In this document: positions 36,157 to 45,200 of the stretch, piece after piece
Layout: each line of letters starts with the position of its first letter
How positions within the stretch are numbered: the stretch's first letter is position 1
DNA from: Vibrio sp. CK2-1
GTDB taxonomy: Bacteria > Pseudomonadota > Gammaproteobacteria > Enterobacterales > Vibrionaceae
Direction of reading: 5' to 3'
DNA: 64,000 bases
NCBI RefSeq assembly: GCF_021726515.1
Contig: NZ_JAKKCJ010000002.1
Location: forward strand, 558,001-622,000
Position numbers and translations under genes: made by a program
The notes under the pieces: generated by a model
The model's input: the letters and a program-made list of their open reading frames with translations, nothing else
Databases searched by the model: none
What the model was told of the DNA's origin: nothing

Positions 36157-36176
36157 AACTGGTTTTTTATACAGTT
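36157..36176. promoter_or_regulatory. LexA operator (SOS box) of yebG
   Basis: The core CTGGTTTTTTATACAG (36159-36174) is CTG-N10-CAG with an AT-rich middle, flanked by A and T. It matches the gammaproteobacterial LexA box with one deviation (CTGG for CTGT). Confidence 0.82.
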
Positions 36177-36205
36177 ATTTGTGGCTAATGTCCAGCAGTT
36201 ATCTG

Positions 36206-37123
36206 CTATTTGGCGCTGGTTTTCAATGATTCGAGCATTTTCCAATCAGTGCAAAATTGCATGAAGGTTTTAAGTAGTGGGCTTTGGTATTTTTCTTTAT
36301 GCACTAACAGCCAAAAACGGCGCGTCATATCAAGGGGAACTTTAAGCTCTACCACACGATGATGTTCAAGAGCAGATTGAGCCGCTAAACGAGATAGACA
36401 AGCTAAACCAAGGTTGGCCGCGGTAGCATTAATAATGGCTTCGGTAGTATTTAATTGAAATGATTCAGTCCAGACTTCAATGCGCGGTGCGACAGTGCGT
36501 AAGAAGAATTCGCGAGATCCGGAGCCTGCTTCACGCAGTAGCCATTGAGTATTCTCAAAATCTCTTGCCAATACCGAATCTTGTTGCGCTAAAGGATGAG
36601 TAGGCGCGCAGATGATGCACATTTCATCTTGGTTCCAAGGCTGCATTAACAGCTGATCCGATTGCACCTTACCTTCCACTAAACCTAGATCGAGTTCGTA
36701 ATCAGTTAACTTGTCACAAATTAAGCTGGTATTGGAAATCAATAAGCTTTGTTGCTGATGCTGTGAATGCTGACGAAAATCACGCAGTAGATAAGGTACA
36801 ACTTGGTTACCAACGGTATCACTGGCGCCGATTTTTAATTGCCCGTGCAGCGCTTGATCAAAGGTAAACATATGTTGAATATCTTCACTTCGATGTAGCA
36901 GCTCATCCGCTAAAGGCAGTAGGCGTTTACCTTCTTGATTTAATACCAAACGGTTATTTACGCGATCAAACAATACATGGCCGAGTTGCTTTTCAAGTTC
37001 ACCGAGTGACAAGCTTACTGCCGCTTTTGATAAGAACAATTTTTCAGCCGCTGCGGTCAAGGTTTCATGTTGAGTTAACGCCGTGAAAACTTTGAGCTGT
37101 TTGAGGGTGACATTACTGGCCAT
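36206..37123 (-). CDS. LysR-family transcriptional regulator
   Basis: 305 residues. The N-terminal winged helix-turn-helix is TLKQLKVFTALTQHETLTAA and AAEKLFLSKAAVSLSLGELE, followed by LGHVLFDRVNNRLVLNQEG, the LysR signature. The co-inducer-binding domain runs from about residue 90 to 290. The sequence resembles the YeiE-type subgroup. It is divergent from a TDT-family transporter, with a 114-base shared upstream region, so it probably controls that gene and itself (inference). Confidence 0.9.
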   Translation of the reverse strand: MASNVTLKQLKVFTALTQHETLTAAAEKLFLSKAAVSLSLGELEKQLGHVLFDRVNNRLVLNQEGKRLLPLADELLHRSEDIQHMFTFDQALHGQLKIGASDTVGNQVVPYLLRDFRQHSQHQQQSLLISNTSLICDKLTDYELDLGLVEGKVQSDQLLMQPWNQDEMCIICAPTHPLAQQDSVLARDFENTQWLLREAGSGSREFFLRTVAPRIEVWTESFQLNTTEAIINATAANLGLACLSRLAAQSALEHHRVVELKVPLDMTRRFWLLVHKEKYQSPLLKTFMQFCTDWKMLESLKTSAK

Positions 37124-37148
37124 AAAAGTTTATCTCGTTTTGTTTTTA

Positions 37149-37162
37149 TTAACGCGCGTTAA
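37149..37162. promoter_or_regulatory. Perfect palindrome between LysR gene and transporter
   Basis: TTAACGCGCGTTAA is a perfect 14-base palindrome 26 bases before the LysR start and 76 bases before the transporter start. Candidate operator; the binding protein is unproven, and it lacks the T-N11-A form expected for LysR. Confidence 0.5.
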
Positions 37163-37237
37163 GTATAATTAGATATATTTAAACAATCTGCAAGTTTATT
37201 ATTACTGCATCGGTAACATATACCCCGTGAGGTAATC

Positions 37238-38230
37238 ATGAATCAGACATTTAAAAACTTAGTAAGTGGTGCTCCAACCCCAATGGCAGGCTTGGCGCTC
37301 GGCATCGCTAGTTTAGGTTGGTGTTGGGAAAATGCCCTAACACTTAACGGTCATGCTCAACATTGGAGCGCAGGGATTGCGGCCGTTTTATTACTTATTT
37401 TAACGGTTAAGTTTATCTTTCACCCGAAATTGATTGCCAATGATCTTGCTCATCCAGTTGTCGGTAGTGTTGTTCCGACATTCTCAATGGCAACCATGGT
37501 GGTATCAAGCTCAGTTGGTCATTTTAACTCAGTCTTAGGTGACAGTTTGTGGTTATTGGCGGTAGCGCTGCATATTATTTTCTTAGCTGCGTTTATCTAC
37601 CATAGAGCAAAAGAGTTTGAAGTTCATCATATGGTGCCAAGCTGGTTTGTTCCACCCATTGGCATTATTGTGGCAGACGTTTCGTACTCAGGTAACCCTG
37701 CACTTTCTTGGATTGCTTATTCGGTATTGGTTTTTGGTATCGCATGCTACGCCGTAATGTTACCAGCGATGATTTATCGTTTTATTTTCTGCCAAGAAGT
37801 ACCGGATGCCGCAAAACCAACATTAGCAATTATGGCGGCACCCGCAAGCCTATCACTGGCTGGCTATCTAACATTTACCTCTGATCCATCATTACTGTTG
37901 GTGATGGTACTAATGTCGATTGCTATCTTGATGACGATTCTAATTTATCTTTCATTTTTTACTTTGCTTAAACTACCATTTAGCCCAGGCTATGCAGCAT
38001 TTACCTTCCCAATGGTGATTGGTGCTACTGCGCTCTTTAAAACATCACATTGGATGTCAACTATGGAAGTATTAACTCAATATGCCCATCAAATTCAGAT
38101 CCTTGCGGTGATTGAGCTAGTGGTCGCTACCTTGATTGTGAGTTATGTAGCGCTGCGTTACTGGATGTTTTATACCCCACATAAAGTATTCGTTTCAGCG
38201 AATAATACTCACCCTCTAGAAAGCTTATAA
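37238..38230 (+). CDS. TDT-family (SLAC1/TehA-like) transporter
   Basis: 330-residue protein with ten evenly spaced membrane helices, the fold of the TehA/SLAC1 anion-channel family. It begins APTPMAGLALGIASLGWCWE, and has HHMVPSWFVPPIGIIVAD and the central SLAGYLTFTS region. Family members carry tellurite, C4-dicarboxylates, sulfite or other anions; substrate cannot be read here. The ATG has GTGAGG ten bases upstream. It is divergent from a LysR regulator and followed by recC, with a hairpin in the gap. Confidence 0.88.
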   Translation: MNQTFKNLVSGAPTPMAGLALGIASLGWCWENALTLNGHAQHWSAGIAAVLLLILTVKFIFHPKLIANDLAHPVVGSVVPTFSMATMVVSSSVGHFNSVLGDSLWLLAVALHIIFLAAFIYHRAKEFEVHHMVPSWFVPPIGIIVADVSYSGNPALSWIAYSVLVFGIACYAVMLPAMIYRFIFCQEVPDAAKPTLAIMAAPASLSLAGYLTFTSDPSLLLVMVLMSIAILMTILIYLSFFTLLKLPFSPGYAAFTFPMVIGATALFKTSHWMSTMEVLTQYAHQIQILAVIELVVATLIVSYVALRYWMFYTPHKVFVSANNTHPLESL

Positions 38231-38270
38231 TTGAAAGAATAATTTCAGCTAAATATTTCAGATAAACAAA

Positions 38271-38316
38271 GCACTTATGCTAACCTGTGGGTATCTAAAC
38301 CCCGTAGCGTGAGTGC
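38271..38316 (+). other. RNA-type hairpin immediately before recC
   Basis: GCACTTATGCTA (38271-38282) pairs with TAGCGTGAGTGC (38305-38316) over 12 base pairs, including two G-U pairs and no mismatch. The G-U pairs work only in RNA from the plus strand. The stem ends 3 bases before the recC GTG start, so it would mask the ribosome site, or end transcription from the transporter gene. Confidence 0.6.
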
Positions 38317-38319
38317 CTT

Positions 38320-41300
38320 GTGTTTACTGTTTACCATTCCAATCAAGTCGATGTTTTAAAGTCTTTACTGGTTGAACTTATCCGTTTAAAACCGTTAGAC
38401 AATCCATTCCAAGCTGAACAAATTTTGGTGCAAAGCCCCGGTATGTCGCAATGGCTGAAAATGGAGCTTGCCAAAGAATTTGGTGTGGCGGCTAATCTCG
38501 AATTTCCTCTTCCTGCGACTTTCATTTGGAATTTGTTTACCCAAGTTTTGCCTGATGTACCCAAGCGTAGTGCATTTAATAAAGATGCGATGACTTGGAA
38601 GTTAATGCAAATCCTGCCGACTCAACTCGAACGTGAAGAATTCTCACCCTTAAAGCGCTATTTAGAGTATGACGATGACCAATCTAAGCGCTATCAATTA
38701 GCTGAAAAAATTGCCGATATTTTTGATGGTTATTTAGTGTATCGCCCTGAATGGATCGCTGCGTGGGAAGCAGGAGAAACGGTAAAAGAGCTTAATGGCG
38801 AACACCCGTGGCAGCCTATTTTATGGCAAGCGTTATACGATCAAACGGTCTCGCTGGGTCAATCGCCTTATCATCGCGCCAATTTGTATGAACACTTTAT
38901 TGATATGCTGGAGAACTATGTTGGTGATTTAAGCGTTGGTGATTTAAGTCAGCAAGCGAATTTGCCGAAGCGCTTATTTGTGTTTGGCATTACCGCATTG
39001 CCGCCTCGTTATATGGATGCGTTGCGTGCTCTGGGCGAACATATTGATGTGCATTTAATGTTTACCAACCCTTGTCGTTACTACTGGGGCGAAGTGCGCG
39101 ATCGTAAATACCTCGCCAAACTGGCCGCTAAATCTCGTCAAATAGTACATACCCAACAATCATCGGCTTGGCTCAAAGGTTCAATTGAGCAAAATGAGTT
39201 AACTGAATCTGAAACCTTGCACACCAAAGATGCGGTGGGAAATAGCCTGCTTGCCTCAATGGGTAAGCTAGGGCGCGATAATCTGTATTTATTATCTCAG
39301 CTGGAAGCCAATGAAATTGATGCGTTTGTTGAAAGTGAGCCTGACAGTTTATTGCATGCAATTCAGCAAGATATTTTAGAGCTGCGCGAGCATCAAGATG
39401 ACGATCTATCTGCGACGACAAGTCGTTATAAGCCGGTCGTTTCACCTGATGACACTTCAATACAATTGCATGCTTGCCATAGTCCAATGCGTGAAGTGGA
39501 AGTACTACACGACCGTTTATTGGCGATGTTTGATGCTGATCCGAATCTAAACCCACGCGATATTATTGTTATGGTGGCGGATATTAATGCCTACAGTCAT
39601 GCGATTCAGGCCGTCTTTGGTAATGCTGCTGGCGAACGCTTTATTCCTTATTCGATTTCCGACCGTAGCGTTGACCAAGAAAACCCAATTCTACAAGCCT
39701 TTATGCGTTTGATGTCGCTGCCTATGCGCCGTTGTCAGGCGACCGAGTTGCTTGAGTTATTAGAAGTACCTGCGGTGATGCAGCGTTTTGCAATCAGTGA
39801 TGATGAGTTTGAACGAGTTGCACAATGGATCCAGCAAGTGGGCATTCGTTGGGGGCTAGATGAGAAAACTGCGCCACAATTTGAACTGCCGAGTCATAAG
39901 CAAAACACTTGGCTATTTGGTATTGAGCGAATGTTACTCGGCTATGCAATGCCAGAGTCAGCCGGTTTGTATCAAATCGGTGGACAGCAGATTGCCGCCT
40001 TTGATGAAGTTCAAGGGCTAGAGGCAGAACTTGCCGGTAAGTTAGCGAGTTTTGTTAGCTTATTGCAGCAATATCGCGACCGTTTATCTCAAGCGCAGCA
40101 GTTTTCTAGCTGGCAGCTGTACTTGTTATCGATGTTGGATGACTTTTTTGCGGTGGAACTAGAAGGCGAAGTGGTACTTGGATCAATTCGAGAATGCATT
40201 CAACAGCTCAGCCAACAATTGCACGATGCTGGAATTACTCAAGATGAAGAGATTTCGCCGCAAGTTCTCGAACAATACCTGCAAAATCATCTTTCGAATG
40301 CCAGAGTCAGTCAGCGTTTCTTAGCCGGACAAGTCAACTTCTGTACCTTGATGCCAATGCGTTCGATTCCTTTTAAAGCGGTGTGCTTACTAGGAATGAA
40401 CGATGGCTTGTATCCGCGTAGTGTCGCGCCAGAAGGTTTTGATTTGATCAACGGGCGCACTCGTCATGGTGACCGTTCTCGCCGTGATGATGACCGTTAC
40501 TTATTCTTGGAAGCCTTGTTATCAGCGCAGCAGTATTTGTATATCAGTTACGTGGGACGCTCGATTCAAGATAACAGTGATAAAGAACCATCGGTGCTGG
40601 TGGCTGAGTTATTGGAATATTGCCAGCAAAACTACACGCTTGCTCAGCATCAAGAGTTGCCGAGCGATCAATCCGGCCAAGCATTAGTTGCGCATTTAAC
40701 TCATGTTCATCCTTTAGTGCCTTTCAGTATTAAAGCGTTTGATGGCAGTGATGCCGCGCTCGCCAGTTATGCCAAAGAATGGTTGCCAGCAGCGCAACAA
40801 GTTAGCCAGCAGCCAACTCAGACCCAGCCGCTGCCATTTATTCAGCCATTAGAGCCGTATTATTTGCAGTTGGATAAAGAAGCCAACGGGCAATATTGGT
40901 TAGAACTGCAAGAGTTGCTGCGTTTTTGGCGCTTGCCAGTGAAGTACTTCTTCAATCAACGTTTAAAAAGTTATTTAGATATAAGCCCGTTATCGGTCAA
41001 TCAAATTGATGATGAGCCTTTTGCGATTAATGGGCTAGATAACTACTGGTTTGGCGAAAACTTACTAGAGCAATGGCTGCAATCAGAAATGCCTACCTTA
41101 GAAAGCTTTGAAGATTGCGCCAAAGTGTATTTGCAGCAGCATCAAGCCAAAGGGCAATTGCCATTGTCGGGCTTTGGTGAATTGGCTGCACAAAGTTTAC
41201 TGGAGAATATCCAACCTTTAGCGGCCAGCTTATTGCCTTATCTTGCAGAGCCTAAAGCGGATGTCGAGATCGCGCTTGAGTTTGAATTAACCCTAGGTGG

Positions 41301-41865
41301 TTACAAGCAAACACATCACCTAGCCGGTTGGCTTGGCGGTCAATATCAACAAGGCATGTTGCGTTATCGTAGCGGCGGAATTCACAGCGCGAACTTATTG
41401 GGCTACTGGATTGAGCACTTGTGTTTAAACGCGAGTGGGCACTCACTTGCTACTCATTTATTCGGTGTTCGTAAAGGCCAAGTTCAGCAACTTGAATTGC
41501 AAGCTTTAAGTTCACAGCAAGCCAAACAATATTTGCAATCTTTACTCGAAGCCTACTATCAAGGTATGGATGAGCCATTATGGTTTGCTCCAAAGTGCGC
41601 CTTTGCTGGTATCGAGCAAGGTTATGATAAGCAAGGGCAGTGGCTTGGTTTTGAGGATGACGAACTCAAACAAAAAGCGTATCAAGCAATGGAAAATACC
41701 TTTAACGATAGCTTTGTTTCGGTAGGTGAAGGTAGTGATCACTATATTCAACGAGTTTGGAAAGAGTGGAATAGCGAGCTTGCTGATACATTACTCGAAA
41801 AATCGCAGCAGTGGTTATATCCATTAATGGAACATTGCCAAGATCGTAGTGAAGATGAGTCGTAA
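38320..41865 (+). CDS. recC: RecBCD subunit RecC
   Basis: 1181-residue RecC, the Chi-recognising subunit of RecBCD that handles double-strand ends. It starts MFTVYHSNQVDVLKSLLVEL, close to the E. coli N-terminus, and continues LVQSPGMSQWLKMELAKEFG and ANLEFPLPATFIWNLF. Further on are FCTLMPMRSIPFKAVCLLGM and GLYPRSVAPEGFDLIN, typical of the inactive helicase core, and a degenerate nuclease-like C-terminal domain. The start is GTG, with only a weak ribosome site partly inside a hairpin. It is about 60 residues longer than the E. coli protein. Unlike E. coli, no pitrilysin gene separates it from recB. Confidence 0.96.
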   Translation: MFTVYHSNQVDVLKSLLVELIRLKPLDNPFQAEQILVQSPGMSQWLKMELAKEFGVAANLEFPLPATFIWNLFTQVLPDVPKRSAFNKDAMTWKLMQILPTQLEREEFSPLKRYLEYDDDQSKRYQLAEKIADIFDGYLVYRPEWIAAWEAGETVKELNGEHPWQPILWQALYDQTVSLGQSPYHRANLYEHFIDMLENYVGDLSVGDLSQQANLPKRLFVFGITALPPRYMDALRALGEHIDVHLMFTNPCRYYWGEVRDRKYLAKLAAKSRQIVHTQQSSAWLKGSIEQNELTESETLHTKDAVGNSLLASMGKLGRDNLYLLSQLEANEIDAFVESEPDSLLHAIQQDILELREHQDDDLSATTSRYKPVVSPDDTSIQLHACHSPMREVEVLHDRLLAMFDADPNLNPRDIIVMVADINAYSHAIQAVFGNAAGERFIPYSISDRSVDQENPILQAFMRLMSLPMRRCQATELLELLEVPAVMQRFAISDDEFERVAQWIQQVGIRWGLDEKTAPQFELPSHKQNTWLFGIERMLLGYAMPESAGLYQIGGQQIAAFDEVQGLEAELAGKLASFVSLLQQYRDRLSQAQQFSSWQLYLLSMLDDFFAVELEGEVVLGSIRECIQQLSQQLHDAGITQDEEISPQVLEQYLQNHLSNARVSQRFLAGQVNFCTLMPMRSIPFKAVCLLGMNDGLYPRSVAPEGFDLINGRTRHGDRSRRDDDRYLFLEALLSAQQYLYISYVGRSIQDNSDKEPSVLVAELLEYCQQNYTLAQHQELPSDQSGQALVAHLTHVHPLVPFSIKAFDGSDAALASYAKEWLPAAQQVSQQPTQTQPLPFIQPLEPYYLQLDKEANGQYWLELQELLRFWRLPVKYFFNQRLKSYLDISPLSVNQIDDEPFAINGLDNYWFGENLLEQWLQSEMPTLESFEDCAKVYLQQHQAKGQLPLSGFGELAAQSLLENIQPLAASLLPYLAEPKADVEIALEFELTLGGYKQTHHLAGWLGGQYQQGMLRYRSGGIHSANLLGYWIEHLCLNASGHSLATHLFGVRKGQVQQLELQALSSQQAKQYLQSLLEAYYQGMDEPLWFAPKCAFAGIEQGYDKQGQWLGFEDDELKQKAYQAMENTFNDSFVSVGEGSDHYIQRVWKEWNSELADTLLEKSQQWLYPLMEHCQDRSEDES

Positions 41866-41908
41866 TGAATAAGCGGATGAATAAACAGATGAACGGCTTA
41901 GAAAAAGA

Positions 41909-41957
41909 AACGCCGCCAGCAAGTCATTATAGTGTAGGGCGCTTGCTGGGCGGCGGA
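41909..41957. other. GC-rich hairpin downstream of recC
   Basis: CGCCGCCAGCAAG pairs with CTTGCTGGGCGGCG with a single bulged base; the loop contains TATAGTG. The stem is far more GC-rich than its surroundings. On the minus strand the stem is followed by TTTCTTTTTC, so it could terminate leftward transcription; rightward it has only TCGAGG after it. Confidence 0.6.
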
Positions 41958-42127
41958 GAGTCGAGGTAATCGTTTTGTTTCTGTCTACTTTTTTTATCAT
42001 TAGCAACACTGAGTTAGGAACAATGTCGGTAACGTAAGTAGATCGTTATTAGATTAATGTTGGTTTACAAGCCATTGGCCGTGGCTCGATATGGCAGGAA
42101 TAGTAAGCCGATCATGGAATAAAAAAT

Positions 42128-42143
42128 GTGAGTAAATTCTCAC
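42128..42143. promoter_or_regulatory. Operator-like palindrome 1 before recB
   Basis: GTGAGTAAATTCTCAC, GTGAG-N6-CTCAC, flanked by T and A. It closely matches a second site 58 bases downstream. Confidence 0.45.
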
Positions 42144-42185
42144 AATCTGTTTTGTTTTGCGGTTCAAGACAATTCATGGCGCAAA

Positions 42186-42201
42186 GTGAGAAATTCCTCA
42201 C
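42186..42201. promoter_or_regulatory. Operator-like palindrome 2 before recB
   Basis: GTGAGAAATTCCTCAC, same GTGAG-N6-CTCAC form as the site at 42128, ending 32 bases before the recB ATG. Confidence 0.45.
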
Positions 42202-42233
42202 GAAACATAAGAATTCTAATTAGGACAAAGTTA

Positions 42234-45200
42234 ATGGCGCAATCTCTCAACAGTATGACTTTTCCACTGCACGGTGCTCGCTTAATTGAAGCGTCTGCTG
42301 GTACTGGCAAGACTTTCACCATTGCGGCGCTGTATCTACGCTTGTTGCTTGGGCACGGTAAAGAGGGCGCAGCGCATCAAACGCCATTAACGGTTGATCA
42401 AATTCTTGTGGTGACTTTTACCGAAGCTGCCACCGCGGAGCTACGTGGTCGAATTCGTCAACGTATTCATGAAGCGCGAATTGCGTTTGCTCGTGGCGAA
42501 ACTACTGATCCAGTACTTGAGCCGTTGCTAGCTGAAACGACAAATAAACAATCGGCGATTGAAATATTACTGCAAGCCGAGCGTCAAATGGACGAAGCGG
42601 CGATCTTCACGATTCACGGCTTTTGCCAACGTATGCTGACTCAAAACGCTTTTGAATCGGGTAGTCGTTTTCAAAATGAATTTATTACCGATGAAAGTCA
42701 GCTAAAACTGCAAGTGGTGAGTGATTACTGGCGTCGTCATTTTTACCCATTGCCAACGGTATTAGCCGCGCAAATTCAATCCTTATGGAGTAGCCCTGAG
42801 CAGCTATTGCGTGAAATTGGCAACTACCTTTCTGGCCCAGCGTTAAGTTTTCCGAGCATTAAGTTGGATGTCGATTTGCCAGCGCTTTATCAGCAGCACC
42901 TAGATCGCATCGAAAAAGTGAAATCGCTTTGGCATGCCAGTCGCAATGATCTGTTTAGTTTGATTGATAGTTCAGGCATTAAGCGCAATCCATACAATAA
43001 AACGCGTCTGCCAGCCTGGCTAGATGAAGTGCATGAATGGACGGCAAGTGAGCGAAACGATGGTCAAATATGCGATAAGTTAATTCGTTTTTCTCAAAGT
43101 ACATTAACCTCTGCCACCGATGCCAAAAAAGGCCCAGTTGCAGAGCATGCTGCGTTTGTGGCAATTGATGAGCTACTCGATAACCAGCCGGAATTTGAGC
43201 TGATTTTTAAATACCAAGCGATTGAAGGTTGTCGTCAGTTATTGGCACAAGCCAAACAGCGTCAGGCACAACTTTCTTTTGATGATCTACTCAGCCAGCT
43301 TGAGCAAGCGATAGTACAAGACGAAGAAGGTTTATTGACGAGTCGTATTCGTCAGCTTTATCCGGTGGCGATGATCGATGAATTCCAAGATACCGATCCA
43401 CAGCAATATCAAATCTTTCGTCAAATCTACTTAGACTCGCCACAAAGCGGTTGGTTTATGATTGGCGATCCGAAGCAGGCGATTTATGGCTTCCGTGGCG
43501 CAGATATTTTTACTTATATTCAAGCGCGTAATGAAGTGACCGAACACTACACTCTGGATACCAACTGGCGCTCAAGTGAAGCGGTGATCCAAGGGGTAAA
43601 TGGCATTTTCAGTTTTGATGACAGGCCGTTTCTCTACGATGACGACATTCCGTTCCTGCCAGTCAAAGCCAGCCCGAAAGCCGACAATATGCATTGGACG
43701 ATAAATGGCAAAGCGCAACCGGCTATTGGCTTATGGTTACATCAACCCGAGGCTGGGCAACCTGTCGCGGCGCAAGATTATAATCATCAGATGGCAGACC
43801 ATACAGCCCATCAAATCCATCATATTTTGAGCGCATCCCAGCAACAACAAGCGCAATTTATTGATAAAAAATCCCAAGCACACCCTATTCAAGCCGGTGA
43901 TATTGCGGTGTTAGTGCGTACCGGTCGAGAAGGTAAATTAATTAAAGAAGCATTGGCGAATCAGGGCATTGCCAGTGTTTACCTTTCCAATCGTGACAGC
44001 GTGTTTGATAGTGAAGTGGCGCAAGATGTATTGCGTTTATTGATGGCGGTGGCAAGTCCGAGTGATGAATATTCACTGCGCGCCATTCTTGCCAGTGATT
44101 TGTTTGCCTTGAATATGGCGCAGCTCGATCAGTTTAACCATGATGAAACTGCTTGGGAGAATGTGGTTAATGAGTTTGAGCAGTATCATCAGCTGTGGTT
44201 AAAGCGTGGCGTTCTACCTATGATGCGCGCGGTGATCAGCCAGCGGAAAATAGCTGAGCGTTGGTTATTGGAAACGCATGGCGAACGCAAATTAACCGAC
44301 TTGCTGCATTTATCCGAATTGGTTCAACAAGCCAGTTTATCGCTAGAAGGTGAAAGTGCGCTGATTCGTTGGTTGGCCGAAAATATTGAACAGCATGATG
44401 GCGAAATTAGCGAGCAAACGCAGCGTTTAGAATCTGAGCGTAACTTGGTGCAAATCATCACCATTCATAAATCAAAAGGGTTGGAATACGACTTAGTGTT
44501 CCTACCGTTTGCCAATAACTTTAAAGCCGCCAAAGTAGCCAAGTATTATCAAGCCGATAAGCAGCAAACTATTTTAGATTTATCCAAACCCGATGAAGGT
44601 TTAGCGTTGGCCGAAAAAGAACGCTTAGCCGAAGATCTGCGTTTGCTTTATGTCGCCCTTACTCGCGCGGTGTATGGTTGTATTATTGGCCTTGCACCAC
44701 TGAAAAAAGGCAACAGTAAAAAGGATGAATCAACCGCTCATTTAAGTGCGCTTGGGGCGATCTTGCAACATCATCAAGCTAAAGAAAGCGCCGGATTAAT
44801 GGCGGCGTGCCAGCAATTGGTTAACGATGTGACGAGTGTTGAAATGTTGGATTTCCCGCAACCGCCAAGCGAACGTTTTGCACCGATTCAAACCCAACAA
44901 CCTAATTTACAAGCCAAACGCTTTAGTGCCTCGATTGATCGCCAATGGCGCATGACCAGCTATTCAAGTCTAGTTAAGCAAGGTCATCAAGCGGCGCTGA
45001 GTCAAGGTGATACGGCGGATTTTGATGTGGCAATCGATGCGCAAAAACCGATAGATTCGGACGCGGCGGAAAATAACAACACAGTAGAAGTTGGTGTCTC
45101 TATTGATCTTGAAGAGCAAAACAGCGTCGATCCTTGGTCGATGTTTGAATTTCCACGAGGCGCAAGACCGGGTACTTTTCTGCATACGATTTTCGAAGAG

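Larger units (their letters stand above)
41866..42233. other. Gene-free gap between recC and recB
   Basis: 368 bases without a supportable gene. It holds a GC-rich hairpin (41909-41957) and two matching GTGAG-N6-CTCAC palindromes (42128-42143, 42186-42201) listed separately. A 61-codon minus-strand ORF crossing it overlaps the recC end and is not believed. Confidence 0.7.
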
